Source: Brevundimonas naejangsanensis
GTDB taxonomy: Bacteria > Pseudomonadota > Alphaproteobacteria > Caulobacterales > Caulobacteraceae
Reading direction: 5' to 3'
Length of the DNA: 64,000 bases
Assembly (NCBI RefSeq): GCF_000635915.2
Contig: NZ_CP015614.1
Location: forward strand, 2,454,501-2,518,500
Of the stretch, positions 18,542 through 28,670 are shown in pieces. The notes beneath the pieces are model-generated. The model worked only from the letters and a program-made list of their open reading frames with translations, had not been told where the DNA came from and made no database searches. The position numbers and the translations under genes are program-made. Within the stretch, counting starts at the first letter, position 1. Each line of letters starts with the position of its first letter.

Positions 18542-19546
18542 TCAACGCGCGGGCGGCGGATTCTCGCCGATGGCGTCCATCCGGTCCTCGGCCGGGTCGT
18601 CCAGCAGACCGGGTTCAGGCGCGACGATGGTCTCGGCCGTGACGGAGGCGCGGCGCACCTTCAGCACGGCGCCGACCGCGAAGACGGCCACGGCGATCCA
18701 GATGAAGACGAAGGAGGCGATGCGCAGCGGCCCCAGAGCCTCGCCCTGAAGCGCGCCGATGATGAAGACGATGGTCGGCGCCAAAAACTGGAGGAAGCCC
18801 ATGCTGGACAGGGGCATCCGCCGCGCGGCCCAGGCGAACAGGGCCAGGGGAATGACCGTCGCCGGTCCAGCGAACAGCAGCCAGAAGACCGAACCGGCCG
18901 ACTGGGTGAAGTGGCCTGCGCCGCTCGTTTCGATATGGATCAGCCAGATCAGCCCCGGCAGGGCCAGCAGCAGGCATTCCAGGAAGAGGCCCGTCTGGGC
19001 GTCGACCGAGACGCGTTTGCGGATGACGCCATAGGCCGCGAACGTCAGCGCGAGGATGATCGACACCCACGGCGCATGACCCAGGGCGATGGTCTGCAGC
19101 AGCACCCCGACCGCCGCCAGGGCCATGGCGATCTTTCCGGCCCAGTCGATCTTCTCGCGGAACAGCCAGGCGCCCGCCGCCATGTTCAGCAGCGGGTTCA
19201 GATAATAGCCGAGCGAGGCGTCCAGCGTCCGCCCGTTGTTCACGGCGATGATGTAGGTGGTCCAGTTGCCGGCGATCAGCACAGCGGACAGGGCCAGCCA
19301 TCCCAGCACCTTCGGCTGGCGCAGCACGGCCATGACCTGCGTCCACTGGCGCGACAGCATGACCAGCAGCGCGGCCCAGACCAGACCCCAGACGGCCCGG
19401 TGCCCCATGATCTCCCAGGCGTCCGCCCCCTGCTGGCCCATCTGCTGGAAGACCAGGGGCACGAACCCCCAGATCAGGTAGCAGAATACGCCCGCCCCCA
19501 GGGCGGCGCGGGCTTCGGACGCAGGAGGAGCAGACGACGCGCTCAC
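18542..19546 (-). CDS. rarD: RarD-type EamA-family transporter
   Basis: The roughly 334-residue inner-membrane protein shows about ten hydrophobic helices. Its RarD-like pattern begins GVFCYLIWGFVPLVF, with conserved segments HRAVWGLVWA, NWTTYIIAVNNGRTLDASLG and YYLNPLLN, and the late QFLAPTIVFIIGAL. RarD proteins are drug/metabolite-superfamily permeases of unknown natural substrate. I use the GTG at 19546, which has GAAAGG eight bases upstream, rather than an ATG 16 codons earlier. The Glu/Pro-rich tail (after about residue 310) is an extension beyond the membrane domain. Confidence 0.86.
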   Translation of the reverse strand: MSASSAPPASEARAALGAGVFCYLIWGFVPLVFQQMGQQGADAWEIMGHRAVWGLVWAALLVMLSRQWTQVMAVLRQPKVLGWLALSAVLIAGNWTTYIIAVNNGRTLDASLGYYLNPLLNMAAGAWLFREKIDWAGKIAMALAAVGVLLQTIALGHAPWVSIILALTFAAYGVIRKRVSVDAQTGLFLECLLLALPGLIWLIHIETSGAGHFTQSAGSVFWLLFAGPATVIPLALFAWAARRMPLSSMGFLQFLAPTIVFIIGALQGEALGPLRIASFVFIWIAVAVFAVGAVLKVRRASVTAETIVAPEPGLLDDPAEDRMDAIGENPPPAR

Positions 19547-19608
19547 GCTGGAAACCTTTCGATCCCCGCCGCATCGCCGAGGCGGCGGGGTCATGGAGTG
19601 CTCAAACC

Positions 19609-19648
19609 GCCCTCAAGCAGCCTCGCGCCGCGCGCAAGGCGTTAGGGC
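19609..19648 (+). repeat. CTCAAGCA-TAG hairpin repeat
   Basis: Outer arms GCC/GGC, the conserved CTCAAGCA shoulder, an inner GCCT/AGGC arm, then GTTAG. It lies 3 bases beyond the asd stop codon, so in the asd transcript it is the first structure after the gene. Confidence 0.8.
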
Positions 19649-19651
19649 TTC

Positions 19652-20698
19652 TTAGACCGTCAAAGTGCGATAGCCGCTCGACGGGGTGATGACGCCGGTC
19701 TCGTCCAGCAGCTGGGCGATCTGCACGGCGTTCAGGGCCGCGCCCTTGCGCAGGTTGTCGGACACCACCCAGAACGACAGGCCGTGCTCGACGGTCGGGT
19801 CCTTGCGGATGCGCGACACATAGACGGCGTGCTCGCCCGCCGCGTCGACCGGGGTGATGTAGCCGTCGTGTTCCTGCTTATCGATGACCTGGACGCCGGG
19901 CGCCTCGCGCAGGATTTCGCGCGCCTCGTCCGGCGCGATCGGACGGTCGAACTCGACCGTCACCGCTTCGGAGTGCCCGACGAAGACCGGCACGCGCACG
20001 CAGGTGACGGTCAGCTTGATCGAGGGATCGAGCATCTTGTGCGTCTCCTCCCACATCTTGGCCTCTTCGTCGGTATAGCCGTCGTCGCGGAACGAGCCGA
20101 TGTAGGGGATGACGTTGAAGGCGATCTGCTTGGGGAACTTCTTGGGCGTGGCGTCGCCCAGGCCGTAGATGGCCTTGGTCTGGTTCCACAGCTCGTCCAT
20201 GCCTTCCTTACCGGCGCCCGACACGGACTGGTAGGTCGAGACGACGACGCGCTTGATCTTGGCCGCGTCGTGCAGCGGCTTGAGCGCCACCACCAGTTGG
20301 GCGGTCGAGCAGTTGGGGTTGGCGACGATGTTCTTCTTGCGCGCCAGCTTGGCGTCGTCCGGGTTCACTTCCGGCACGATCAGCGGCACGTCCGGGTCCT
20401 GGCGGAAGGCCGAGGAGTTGTCGATGACGATGGGGCCGGCCTTGCCGATCTTCTCGGACCACTCGCGCGACACCGCGCCGCCGGCGCTCATCAGCACCAG
20501 GTCGACGCTGGAGAAGTCGAACTGTTCGATGTCCTCGCACTTGATGGTGCGATCGCCGAAGGAGACCTCGACGCCCTTGGATTTTCGGGAGGCGATCGCG
20601 TGCATTTTCTCGACGGGAAAGTTCAGTTCTTCGAGAATGGCCAGAATTTCCCGGCCGACATTGCCGGTGGCGCCTACGACGGCGACGCGATAGCCCAT
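19652..20698 (-). CDS. asd: Aspartate-semialdehyde dehydrogenase
   Basis: The 348-residue cytoplasmic enzyme reduces aspartyl phosphate to aspartate semialdehyde with NADPH, feeding lysine/diaminopimelate, threonine and methionine synthesis. Seen are the nucleotide-binding VVGATGNVGREI, the active-site Cys130 in NPNCSTAQLVVALKPLHD, and the conserved STYQSVSGAGKEG. The substrate-binding region includes FVGHSEAVTVEF. The ATG at 20698 starts the fold directly; the open frame upstream is non-homologous. AAAGGATG lies nine bases before it. dapF, later in the same diaminopimelate route, is elsewhere in the window. Confidence 0.97.
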   Translation of the reverse strand: MGYRVAVVGATGNVGREILAILEELNFPVEKMHAIASRKSKGVEVSFGDRTIKCEDIEQFDFSSVDLVLMSAGGAVSREWSEKIGKAGPIVIDNSSAFRQDPDVPLIVPEVNPDDAKLARKKNIVANPNCSTAQLVVALKPLHDAAKIKRVVVSTYQSVSGAGKEGMDELWNQTKAIYGLGDATPKKFPKQIAFNVIPYIGSFRDDGYTDEEAKMWEETHKMLDPSIKLTVTCVRVPVFVGHSEAVTVEFDRPIAPDEAREILREAPGVQVIDKQEHDGYITPVDAAGEHAVYVSRIRKDPTVEHGLSFWVVSDNLRKGAALNAVQIAQLLDETGVITPSSGYRTLTV

Positions 20699-20847
20699 GA
20701 TGAAATCATCCTTTGTACGGGGGCGTTTGGGAGAAACGCTTCTGCATTTGGGTCCTTCGCAGCCGTGAAGCAACCGGAATCCTCCAAATCGACGCCGGAA
20801 ACGGCGACCGCCTTTCCCCGGCCCTGTCGGGGGGCTATCTGCTGGGC

Positions 20848-21960
20848 ATGACCTCCCGCATCCGCAACGCCTACGACATCCGCGTGGAAGAAGGCGTGAT
20901 CACGCCCGAGCCGGCCCAGGCCGCCCTGATCGGCGCGCTTGAACGGCTGGAGACCGACCTGTCGAAGAAGGGGCTGTTCGGCGCCCAGCCGGCCGTGCGC
21001 GGCATCTACATCTGGGGCCCGCCCGGACGCGGCAAGTCCATGCTGATGGACCTCTTCTATTCCTCGACGCCCGAGCAGAAGAAGGTGCGGGCCCACTTCC
21101 ACGCCTTCATGGCGCGCATCCACGACCTGGTGAAACAGTGGCGCGACGGCACGGCGCGCAGCCGCAAGGAGGTGTTTGGGACCAGCCGGGGCGACGACCC
21201 CATTCCGCCGATCGCCGCCCTGATCGCCTCCGAGGCGCGGCTGCTGTGCTTCGACGAGTTGCAGGTCACGGACATCGCCGACGCCATGATCCTGGGCCGT
21301 CTGTTCGAGGCCCTGTTCGAGAAGAAGGTGGTGCTGGCCGTCACCTCGAACCGCGCGCCCGAAGACCTCTACAAGAACGGCATCAACCGCCAGCTCTTCC
21401 TGCCCTTCATCGACATCCTCCGTCAGCGCTGCGACGTGGTCGAGACGGCCGGCGCCCGCGACTTCCGCCTGGACCGCATGAGCGGGGCCAAGGTCTGGTT
21501 CTCGCCGCTGGACGCCGAGGCGCGGCAGGGCTTCGAGACCCTGTGGTCGGACCTGAAGGGCGGCGAGACGGAGGAGCCCATCGCCCTGCCGGTGCTGGGC
21601 CGCGAGGTGAAGCTGGAGCGCACGGTCGGCGCCATGGCGCGCGCGACCTTTGACGAGCTATGCGGCCGCCCGCTGGGGCCGCAGGACTATCTGGCCGTCG
21701 CCCGGCGCTTCCACACCCTGTTCCTGGCTGACGTGCCCCTGCTCAGCCCGGCCAACCACCACGAGGCGCGCCGTCTGGTGACGTTGGTGGACGCGCTGTA
21801 CGAGGCCAAGACCCGGCTTGTGGTTCTGGCCCAGGCCGCGCCGGAGGCCCTCTATGTCGAAGGCGTCGGCGCCTTCGAGTTCGAACGCACGGTGTCGCGC
21901 TTCAACGAGATGCAGAGCGAGGACTGGCTGGAGCAGCGCGAAGAGGCTGAGGCTGCCTGA
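20848..21960 (+). CDS. zapE: Cell division protein ZapE (AFG1-like ATPase)
   Basis: The 370-residue protein has Walker A GPPGRGKS (residues 57-64), Walker B LLCFDELQVTD and an arginine-containing sensor segment TSNRAPEDLYKNG, all characteristic of the AFG1/ZapE AAA-like family. In E. coli ZapE associates with the FtsZ ring; the bacterial role elsewhere is less certain. I use ATG 20848 (MTSRIRNAYD), the normal family start; the longer open frame upstream overlaps the divergent asd leader and is not homologous. Near its end the sequence FEFERTVSRFNEMQSEDWL is a conserved family segment. Confidence 0.9.
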   Translation: MTSRIRNAYDIRVEEGVITPEPAQAALIGALERLETDLSKKGLFGAQPAVRGIYIWGPPGRGKSMLMDLFYSSTPEQKKVRAHFHAFMARIHDLVKQWRDGTARSRKEVFGTSRGDDPIPPIAALIASEARLLCFDELQVTDIADAMILGRLFEALFEKKVVLAVTSNRAPEDLYKNGINRQLFLPFIDILRQRCDVVETAGARDFRLDRMSGAKVWFSPLDAEARQGFETLWSDLKGGETEEPIALPVLGREVKLERTVGAMARATFDELCGRPLGPQDYLAVARRFHTLFLADVPLLSPANHHEARRLVTLVDALYEAKTRLVVLAQAAPEALYVEGVGAFEFERTVSRFNEMQSEDWLEQREEAEAA

Positions 21961-21971
21961 GCCTCCACCTT

Positions 21972-22003
21972 CCGCTCATCCCGGCGTCCGCCGGGATGAG
22001 CGG
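21972..22003. repeat. 32-bp palindrome related to the 17776 element
   Basis: An almost perfect palindrome whose two halves match the outer ends of the inverted-repeat element at 17776-17909, with the central 72 bases absent. It lies just after zapE and before a bidirectional terminator. Confidence 0.8.
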
Positions 22004-22024
22004 TTTCTAGGGATCACGCACGAA

Positions 22025-22054
22025 AAAGGGCCGCACTCGAAAATGCGGCCCTTT
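22025..22054. terminator. Bidirectional terminator between zapE and mdh side
   Basis: AAAGGGCCGC (22025-22034) pairs with GCGGCCCTTT (22045-22054), with A-rich left flank and CCAATTT to the right. It can serve zapE on the plus strand and mdh on the minus strand. Confidence 0.8.
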
Positions 22055-22071
22055 CCAATTTAGACGCCTAA

Positions 22072-22111
22072 GCGCTCAAGCAGCGAGCCGCCGCGCGACT
22101 CGCGTTAGCGC
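22072..22111 (+). repeat. CTCAAGCA-TAG hairpin repeat
   Basis: Outer arms GCG/CGC, conserved CTCAAGCA, inner GCGAG/CTCGC arm, GTTAG. It ends 2 bases before the mdh stop codon on the minus strand. Confidence 0.8.
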
Positions 22112-22113
22112 CC

Positions 22114-23076
<963 letters not shown>

Positions 23077-23217
23077 TCAGGTCTCTCCAGTCGATATTGC
23101 GTGTGCGAAACGGTAGTCGCTGGAACGGCGGTCTAGACCTGTCGGCGGGTCGCGGCAAGCGTTCGGGGATACGGCTTTCGTCGTTGCGCCCCCCGCCGGC
23201 GGCTGTCACGGTTCCAC

Positions 23218-23643
23218 ATGATCTCGCCTTTAGACTTCCGCGCCGATCCCGCCTTTGAGGCGGCCTCCGTCTTCGCCGCCGACTGGCCGCTGTGCCAGAT
23301 CCGCTTTCAGGACGACGCCCGTTTCCCGTGGTTGATCCTGCTGCCCCGCGTGGCCGGGGCGGTGGAATTTGAGGATCTGTCGCCGGACCAGCGCGCCCTG
23401 CTCACCGAAGAAATCGTGCGGGCCGGGGCCTTGGTGCGCGAACTGGGCGCTCTGCGCGATCAACCGGCGGACAAGCTGAACGTCGCCGCCCTGGGCAATG
23501 TCACCGCCCAGCTTCACATTCACGTGGTCGGGCGTCGCCGGGACGATCCGCTGTGGCCTGACCCGGTCTGGGGGCGGCCGGGGGCGGTTCCGTGCACGAC
23601 GGCGACGCGCCAAACGGCGCTGTCGCATATCGCAGCCTTTTGA
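23218..23643 (+). CDS. HIT-domain protein
   Basis: The 141-residue protein has the histidine-triad fold and motif QLHIHVVGR, i.e. Q-x-H-x-H, with Gln at the first position of the usual H-x-H-x-H. This variant recurs in a proteobacterial HIT subgroup (...DDPLWPDPVWG... follows it). HIT proteins hydrolyse nucleoside phosphoramidates or dinucleotides; the catalytic middle His is kept. It starts 141 bases from the divergent mdh start and is followed by the sdh promoter region. Confidence 0.85.
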   Translation: MISPLDFRADPAFEAASVFAADWPLCQIRFQDDARFPWLILLPRVAGAVEFEDLSPDQRALLTEEIVRAGALVRELGALRDQPADKLNVAALGNVTAQLHIHVVGRRRDDPLWPDPVWGRPGAVPCTTATRQTALSHIAAF

Positions 23644-23686
23644 TTGGCGTTCGCAGGCAGAACTTGACGGGAATCGGCCCGCTTCG

Positions 23687-23714
23687 TTGACACCCCCCCG
23701 TCCGCGTCACTAAA
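23687..23714 (+). promoter_or_regulatory. Possible sigma-70-type promoter for sdhCDAB
   Basis: TTGACA (23687-23692) and ACTAAA (23709-23714) are 16 bases apart and lie 58 bases before sdhC. The -35 is a perfect consensus, the -10 weaker. This is the only candidate I see between the HIT gene and sdhC. Confidence 0.5.
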
Positions 23715-23771
23715 GCCTGTTGCACTGCAATCCGGCCCTGAAATTCCTCGGGTTTTTTGAGAATCATTCGC

Positions 23772-24233
23772 ATGTCGAACACTCCCCCGGCTGCGGGCGA
23801 AACTGGCGACCGGACGGGCCGCTACGTCCGTCACCCCAACGGGCACGTCGCACCGATGTCGCCCTTCACCGATATCTGGCGCTGGCACATGACCATGGTC
23901 GCGTCGATCCTGTTCCGCGTCACCATCGGCGCGGCCAGCGTGGGCGCGGTCCTGCTGCTGGTCTGGGTCGCCGCCGCCGCCTCGGGGCCGGACGCCTTCG
24001 CCTCGGTCGCCGCCGTCTCGGGCTCGCCGTTCGGCCTGTTCATCTGGTTCGGCCTGACGTGGGTGCTGTTCTCCTTCCTGCTGAACGGCGCCCGCCACCT
24101 GATCAACGACGCGGGTCGCGGCCTGACCATCAAGTCGGCCAACCTGCTGGCTCAGATCGCCGTCTGGGGCCCGATCGTCCTGGCCGTCCTGTTCTGGGTC
24201 GTGCTGTTCGCTGCTGGAAAGGTTTCGCTGTGA
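23772..24233 (+). CDS. sdhC: Succinate dehydrogenase cytochrome b556 subunit
   Basis: The 153-residue membrane anchor of complex II has three hydrophobic helices. After the conserved N-terminus RPLSPFTDIWRWH-like segment (here APMSPFTDIWRWH) comes FRVTIGAASVGAVLLLVW, LFIWFGLTWVLFSFLLNGARHLIND with the likely haem-ligand His, and a final helix. It helps bind quinone and haem b. ATG 23772 is chosen over an upstream in-frame start because it gives the family N-terminus. It overlaps sdhD by four bases (GTGA). Confidence 0.93.
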   Translation: MSNTPPAAGETGDRTGRYVRHPNGHVAPMSPFTDIWRWHMTMVASILFRVTIGAASVGAVLLLVWVAAAASGPDAFASVAAVSGSPFGLFIWFGLTWVLFSFLLNGARHLINDAGRGLTIKSANLLAQIAVWGPIVLAVLFWVVLFAAGKVSL

Positions 24234-24625
24234 GCGCCGCCCCCAAGTTCAAGAACAATGTGAAAATCTCCGAACGCCACGGCGCGTCGGAATGGAAAGT
24301 CGAGAAGCTGGCGCTGCTGGCCCTGATGCCGCTGGGCCTGTGGGTCCTGTCGTCGGGCTTCACCCTGGCCGGCGCCGATTACGGCGCGGTCGTCGCCTGG
24401 TTCGACAGCACGCTGAACGCCGGGCTTGCGGCCGTGACGGCGGCGGTCTTCTGCCTGTTCGCCAGCCTGGCCTGGAAGGTGATCATCGAGGACTACGTCC
24501 CCGCCGGTTCCCGCTCCGGCCTGATCCTGGTTTCGAACCTGGTCTTCCTCGTGCTGGCGGCCGCCAGCATCTTCTTCATCGTGCGTCTGGCGCTGGGCTC
24601 GGCCCCGCTGCCGGCCGGAGTCTGA
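24230..24625 (+). CDS. sdhD: Succinate dehydrogenase hydrophobic anchor subunit
   Basis: The 131-residue second membrane anchor starts with GTG inside the sdhC stop (GTGA), with AAAGG upstream. It has three hydrophobic helices (ALLALMPLGLWVLSS, AGLAAVTAAVFCLFASLAWKVI, LVFLVLAAASIFFIVRLAL) and the conserved IIEDYV loop after the second helix. Together with SdhC it anchors SdhAB and forms the quinone site. The residue pattern with HGASEWKVEK before the first helix is typical of alphaproteobacteria. Six bases separate it from sdhA. Confidence 0.92.
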   Translation: MSAAPKFKNNVKISERHGASEWKVEKLALLALMPLGLWVLSSGFTLAGADYGAVVAWFDSTLNAGLAAVTAAVFCLFASLAWKVIIEDYVPAGSRSGLILVSNLVFLVLAAASIFFIVRLALGSAPLPAGV

Positions 24626-24631
24626 TCCGCC

Positions 24632-26416
24632 ATGGCTGCTTACGAGCTTATTGATCACGAATACGACGTCGTCGTCGTCGGCGCCGGCGGCTCGGGCCTG
24701 CGCGCGGCCCTCGGCGCCGCCCAGCAGGGCCTGAAGGTCGCCTGCGTCACCAAGGTCTTCCCGACCCGCTCCCACACCGTGGCGGCGCAAGGCGGCATCT
24801 CCGCCTCGCTCGGCAACATGGGCGAGGACAGCTGGCAGTGGCACATGTACGACACCGTCAAGGGGTCGGACTGGCTGGGCGACCAGGACGCCATCGAATA
24901 CCTGGTCCGCAACGCGCCCCAGGCCGTCTATGAGCTGGAACACTGGGGCGTGCCCTTCAGCCGCACCGACGAAGGCAAGATCTATCAGCGCGCCTTCGGC
25001 GGCATGACCCGCAACTTCGGCGAAGGCCCGGTGCAGCGCACCTGCGCCGCCGCCGACCGCACCGGCCACGCCATCCTGCACACCCTGTACGGCCAGTCGG
25101 TCCGCCGGGAAGTGAAGTTCTTCGTCGAATACTTCGCCCTGGACCTGATCATGCAAGACGGCGCCTGCACCGGCGTCACCGCGCTTCAGCTCGACACCGG
25201 CCAGCTGCACCAGTTCCGCGCCAAGATGGTGGTGCTGGCGACCGGCGGTTACGGCCGCGCCTATTTCTCGGCTACCTCGGCCCACACCTGCACCGGCGAC
25301 GGCAACGCCATGGTGCTGCGCGCCGGTCTGCCGCTGCAGGACATGGAGTTCGTGCAGTTCCACCCGACCGGCATCTACGGCGCGGGCTGCCTGATCACCG
25401 AAGGCGCACGCGGCGAGGGCGGCTACCTGACCAACTCTGAAGGCGAGCGCTTCATGGAGCGCTATGCGCCGACCGTGAAGGATCTGGCCCCGCGCGACAT
25501 GGTCAGTCGCTCCATGACCATCGAGATCCGCGAAGGCCGCGGCGTGGGCCCGAACAAGGACCACATCTTCCTGCACCTGGATCACCTTGATCCGGCCGTG
25601 CTGCACGCCCGCCTGCCGGGCATCTCGGAATCGGCCAAGATCTTCGCCGGCGTGGATGTGACCAAGGAGCCGATCCCGGTCATTCCGACCGTCCACTACA
25701 ACATGGGCGGCATCCCGACGAACTATCACGGCGAGGTGCTGACGCTGCGCGACGGCAACCCCGACAGCGTGGTGCCGGGCCTGATGGCCGTGGGCGAGGC
25801 GGGCTGCGTCTCGGTGCACGGCGCCAACCGCCTGGGCTCCAACTCCCTGACCGACCTGGTGGTGTTCGGCCGCGCCGTCGGCCTGCGCTGCGGCGAGGTC
25901 GTGGACAAGAACTCGGCCGTGCCGTCGGCCTCCAAGGCCCAGACCGACCAGCACATCGCGCGCCTGGACCGCTTCCGCAACGCCTCGGGTTCGACCCCGA
26001 CCGCTCACCTGCGTCTAGACATGCAGCGCGCCATGCAGGCCGACGCGGCCGTGTTCCGCACCGGCAAGACCCTTGAAGAAGGCGTGGCCAAGCTGCGCTC
26101 GATCGAGGCCGCCGGCGCCGACATCAAGACCACGGATCGCGGCCTGATCTGGAACACCGACCTAGTCGAGACGCTGGAATACGACAACCTGATCTCGCAG
26201 GCGCTGGTGACCATCGAAGGCGCGCTGAACCGCACTGAATCGCGCGGCGCCCACGCCCGCGAGGACTTCCCCGACCGCGACGACGAGAACTGGATGAAGC
26301 ACACCCTGGCGTGGAAGCGTCCGGGCGAGGGCGTCCAGATCGATTATCGCCCGGTGCACAAATACACGATGACCGACGAGGTCTCTTACATCGAGCCCCG
26401 GGCTCGGGTGTACTAA
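24632..26416 (+). CDS. sdhA: Succinate dehydrogenase flavoprotein subunit
   Basis: The 594-residue subunit oxidises succinate to fumarate. It has the FAD-binding [18 protein letters not shown], the covalent-FAD His48 in [11 protein letters not shown], and catalytic regions [22 protein letters not shown] and [12 protein letters not shown]. The C-terminal [12 protein letters not shown] is standard. It faces the cytoplasm and passes electrons to SdhB. AAGGAGG lies between its stop and the sdhB start. Confidence 0.97.
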   Translation: MAAYELIDHEYDVVVVGAGGSGLRAALGAAQQGLKVACVTKVFPTRSHTVAAQGGISASLGNMGEDSWQWHMYDTVKGSDWLGDQDAIEYLVRNAPQAVYELEHWGVPFSRTDEGKIYQRAFGGMTRNFGEGPVQRTCAAADRTGHAILHTLYGQSVRREVKFFVEYFALDLIMQDGACTGVTALQLDTGQLHQFRAKMVVLATGGYGRAYFSATSAHTCTGDGNAMVLRAGLPLQDMEFVQFHPTGIYGAGCLITEGARGEGGYLTNSEGERFMERYAPTVKDLAPRDMVSRSMTIEIREGRGVGPNKDHIFLHLDHLDPAVLHARLPGISESAKIFAGVDVTKEPIPVIPTVHYNMGGIPTNYHGEVLTLRDGNPDSVVPGLMAVGEAGCVSVHGANRLGSNSLTDLVVFGRAVGLRCGEVVDKNSAVPSASKAQTDQHIARLDRFRNASGSTPTAHLRLDMQRAMQADAAVFRTGKTLEEGVAKLRSIEAAGADIKTTDRGLIWNTDLVETLEYDNLISQALVTIEGALNRTESRGAHAREDFPDRDDENWMKHTLAWKRPGEGVQIDYRPVHKYTMTDEVSYIEPRARVY

Positions 26417-26428
26417 GGAGGATTGCAG

Positions 26429-27226
26429 ATGGTTCAGCTCAACCTCCCGCGGGGCTCCAAGCCCACAACCGGCAAGGTCCACAAGGCCCCGGCCGGCGCA
26501 AAGAACGTCAAGACCTACAAGGTCTATCGCTACGACCCGGAAACGGACGCCGATCCGCGCTGGGACGTCTATGAGGTCTCGGCCGATGATCACGGCCCGA
26601 TGCTTCTGGACGCCCTGATCCACATCAAGAACGAGATCGACCCCACCCTGTCGTTCCGCCGTTCGTGCCGTGAAGGCATCTGCGGCTCGTGCTCGATGAA
26701 TGTCGACGGCCGCAACGCCCTGGCCTGCACCAAGGGCTGGGCCGAGTGCTCGTCGCACAACATCACCATCGCCCCCCTGCCCCACCAGCCGGTGGTGAAG
26801 GACCTGGTGACGGACCTGTCGCTGTTCTACGCCCAGTACGACTCCATCCAGCCCTACCTGCAGTCCGACCTTCCGGACCCGGAGAAGGAGCGCCTGCAAT
26901 CGCCGGAAGACCGCGAAAAGCTGGACGGCCTTTACGAGTGCATCCTGTGCGCCTGCTGCTCGACCTCGTGCCCGAGCTACTGGTGGAACCAGGAAGAGTA
27001 TCTCGGCCCGGCGGCCCTGCTGCAGTCCTATCGCTGGATCGCCGACAGCCGCGATGACGCCACCCAGAAGCGCCTCGACGACCTCGAGGACCCCTTCAAG
27101 CTGTATCGCTGCCACACGATCATGAACTGCGCCCAGGTCTGCCCCAAGGGGCTGAACCCGGCCAAGGCGATCGCCGAGACCAAGAAGCTGATGGTCTCGC
27201 CGTCGCGCAAGAAGACCGCCGCCTGA
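26429..27226 (+). CDS. sdhB: Succinate dehydrogenase iron-sulfur subunit
   Basis: The 265-residue protein carries three clusters: the N-terminal [2Fe-2S] site [16 protein letters not shown] with a later Cys in ALAC, and C-terminal motifs [12 protein letters not shown] and [14 protein letters not shown] for the [4Fe-4S] and [3Fe-4S] clusters. ATG 26429 has a perfect AAGGAGG eight bases upstream (26414-26420); the in-frame TTG two codons earlier is not the likely start. It completes the sdhCDAB operon; a repeat element follows instead of a simple terminator. Confidence 0.97.
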   Translation: MVQLNLPRGSKPTTGKVHKAPAGAKNVKTYKVYRYDPETDADPRWDVYEVSADDHGPMLLDALIHIKNEIDPTLSFRRSCREGICGSCSMNVDGRNALACTKGWAECSSHNITIAPLPHQPVVKDLVTDLSLFYAQYDSIQPYLQSDLPDPEKERLQSPEDREKLDGLYECILCACCSTSCPSYWWNQEEYLGPAALLQSYRWIADSRDDATQKRLDDLEDPFKLYRCHTIMNCAQVCPKGLNPAKAIAETKKLMVSPSRKKTAA

Positions 27227-27227
27227 T

Positions 27228-27718
<491 letters not shown>

Positions 27719-27719
27719 C

Positions 27720-28511
27720 ATGATCGACGCCCGGCTGCTGGACGCGGTCGGGTCTCTGGTCGCGGCCCACGCGCGGCCGGACCACATCCCCCTGATCGGC
27801 ATCGCGGGGGCGCAGGGCTCCGGCAAGACGACCTTGGCGCGCGCGGCGGCGGAAGGCTTCGGCGCCGCCCATCTGTCGCTGGACGACGTCTATCTGACGA
27901 AAACGGAACGCCAGACCCTCGCTCGGGAGGTCCATCCCCTGTTCGCCGTGCGCGGCCCGCCAGGAACGCATGATCTGGCCTTGCTGGACGCCACGGCCGC
28001 CGCCCTGCGCGCCGCGAGGCCTGACAGCCGCACGCCCCTGCCCGCCTTCGACAAGCTGACGGACGACCGGGCGCCGGAAGCATCGTGGCCTGTGTTTGCG
28101 GGCCGGCCGTCGGCGGTGCTGATCGACGGCTGGTGTCTGGGCGCGACGCCGCAGGCTGAGACCGAGCTGGACCCGCCGATCAATGCTCTGGAAATCGAAC
28201 GCGATGGCGACGGGACGTGGCGGCGCGCCGTCAACGCCGCCTTGGCCGGCCCCTACGCCGAAACCTTCGCCCGCTTCGACGCCATCCTGTTCCTGAAGGC
28301 GCCGTCGTTCGACGCCGTGCTCGACTGGCGCTGCGAACAGGAGGCGGGCCTGATGGGCCTGCCCCCCGCTGAGCTGCCGCCTGCGCGGCGCGCCGACCTG
28401 GCCGTCTTCATCCAGCATTTCGAGCGCATCACCCGCCACATGCTGGCGGGCGGGGTGCGGGCGGATGTGACGGTTGCGCTGGATAGGCAGCGTCGTCGCT
28501 TCTCCCCTTGA
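27720..28511 (+). CDS. P-loop kinase, glycerate-3-kinase (GLYK)-like
   Basis: The 263-residue protein has Walker A GAQGSGKT (residues 30-37), then the conserved SLDDVYLTKTERQTLA, and PGTHDLALL, typical of the uridine/phosphoribulokinase-like group to which plant-type D-glycerate 3-kinase belongs. VLIDGWCLGATPQ carries a Walker-B-like Asp. Substrate is inferred only from this resemblance. Its last three residues (F-S-P) and stop codon lie inside an intergenic repeat, suggesting that the repeat has replaced or trimmed the original end. Confidence 0.78.
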   Translation: MIDARLLDAVGSLVAAHARPDHIPLIGIAGAQGSGKTTLARAAAEGFGAAHLSLDDVYLTKTERQTLAREVHPLFAVRGPPGTHDLALLDATAAALRAARPDSRTPLPAFDKLTDDRAPEASWPVFAGRPSAVLIDGWCLGATPQAETELDPPINALEIERDGDGTWRRAVNAALAGPYAETFARFDAILFLKAPSFDAVLDWRCEQEAGLMGLPPAELPPARRADLAVFIQHFERITRHMLAGGVRADVTVALDRQRRRFSP

Positions 28512-28664
28512 GGGAGAAGGCGGGCGCCGGAGGCGCTCGGATGAGGGGTGTCGGCGCCTAGACGAGCCGTTGAAGCCCGGCAAAAGACCAAACTTCCAGG
28601 CCGGGCGCTCACCCCCCTCATCCGTCAGGCTCCGCCTGCCACCTTCTCCCACAAGGGGAGAAGG
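28500..28664. repeat. Intergenic palindromic repeat overlapping a gene end
   Basis: Both ends contain TTCTCCC-type hairpins that face each other (28500-28520 and 28642-28664), with inner inverted segments around GATGAGGGG and CCCCTCATC. It supplies the stop codon of the kinase gene at 28509-28511 and stops 7 bases before the HAD gene's stop. Confidence 0.78.
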
Positions 28665-28670
28665 AAAGAG

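Noticed and set aside
19564..19590. CCCCGCCGC/GCGGCGGGG hairpin as an asd terminator
   Set aside because: Stable stem, but no T-tract on the asd side; it could be a leader structure of the rarD gene or chance in GC-rich DNA.
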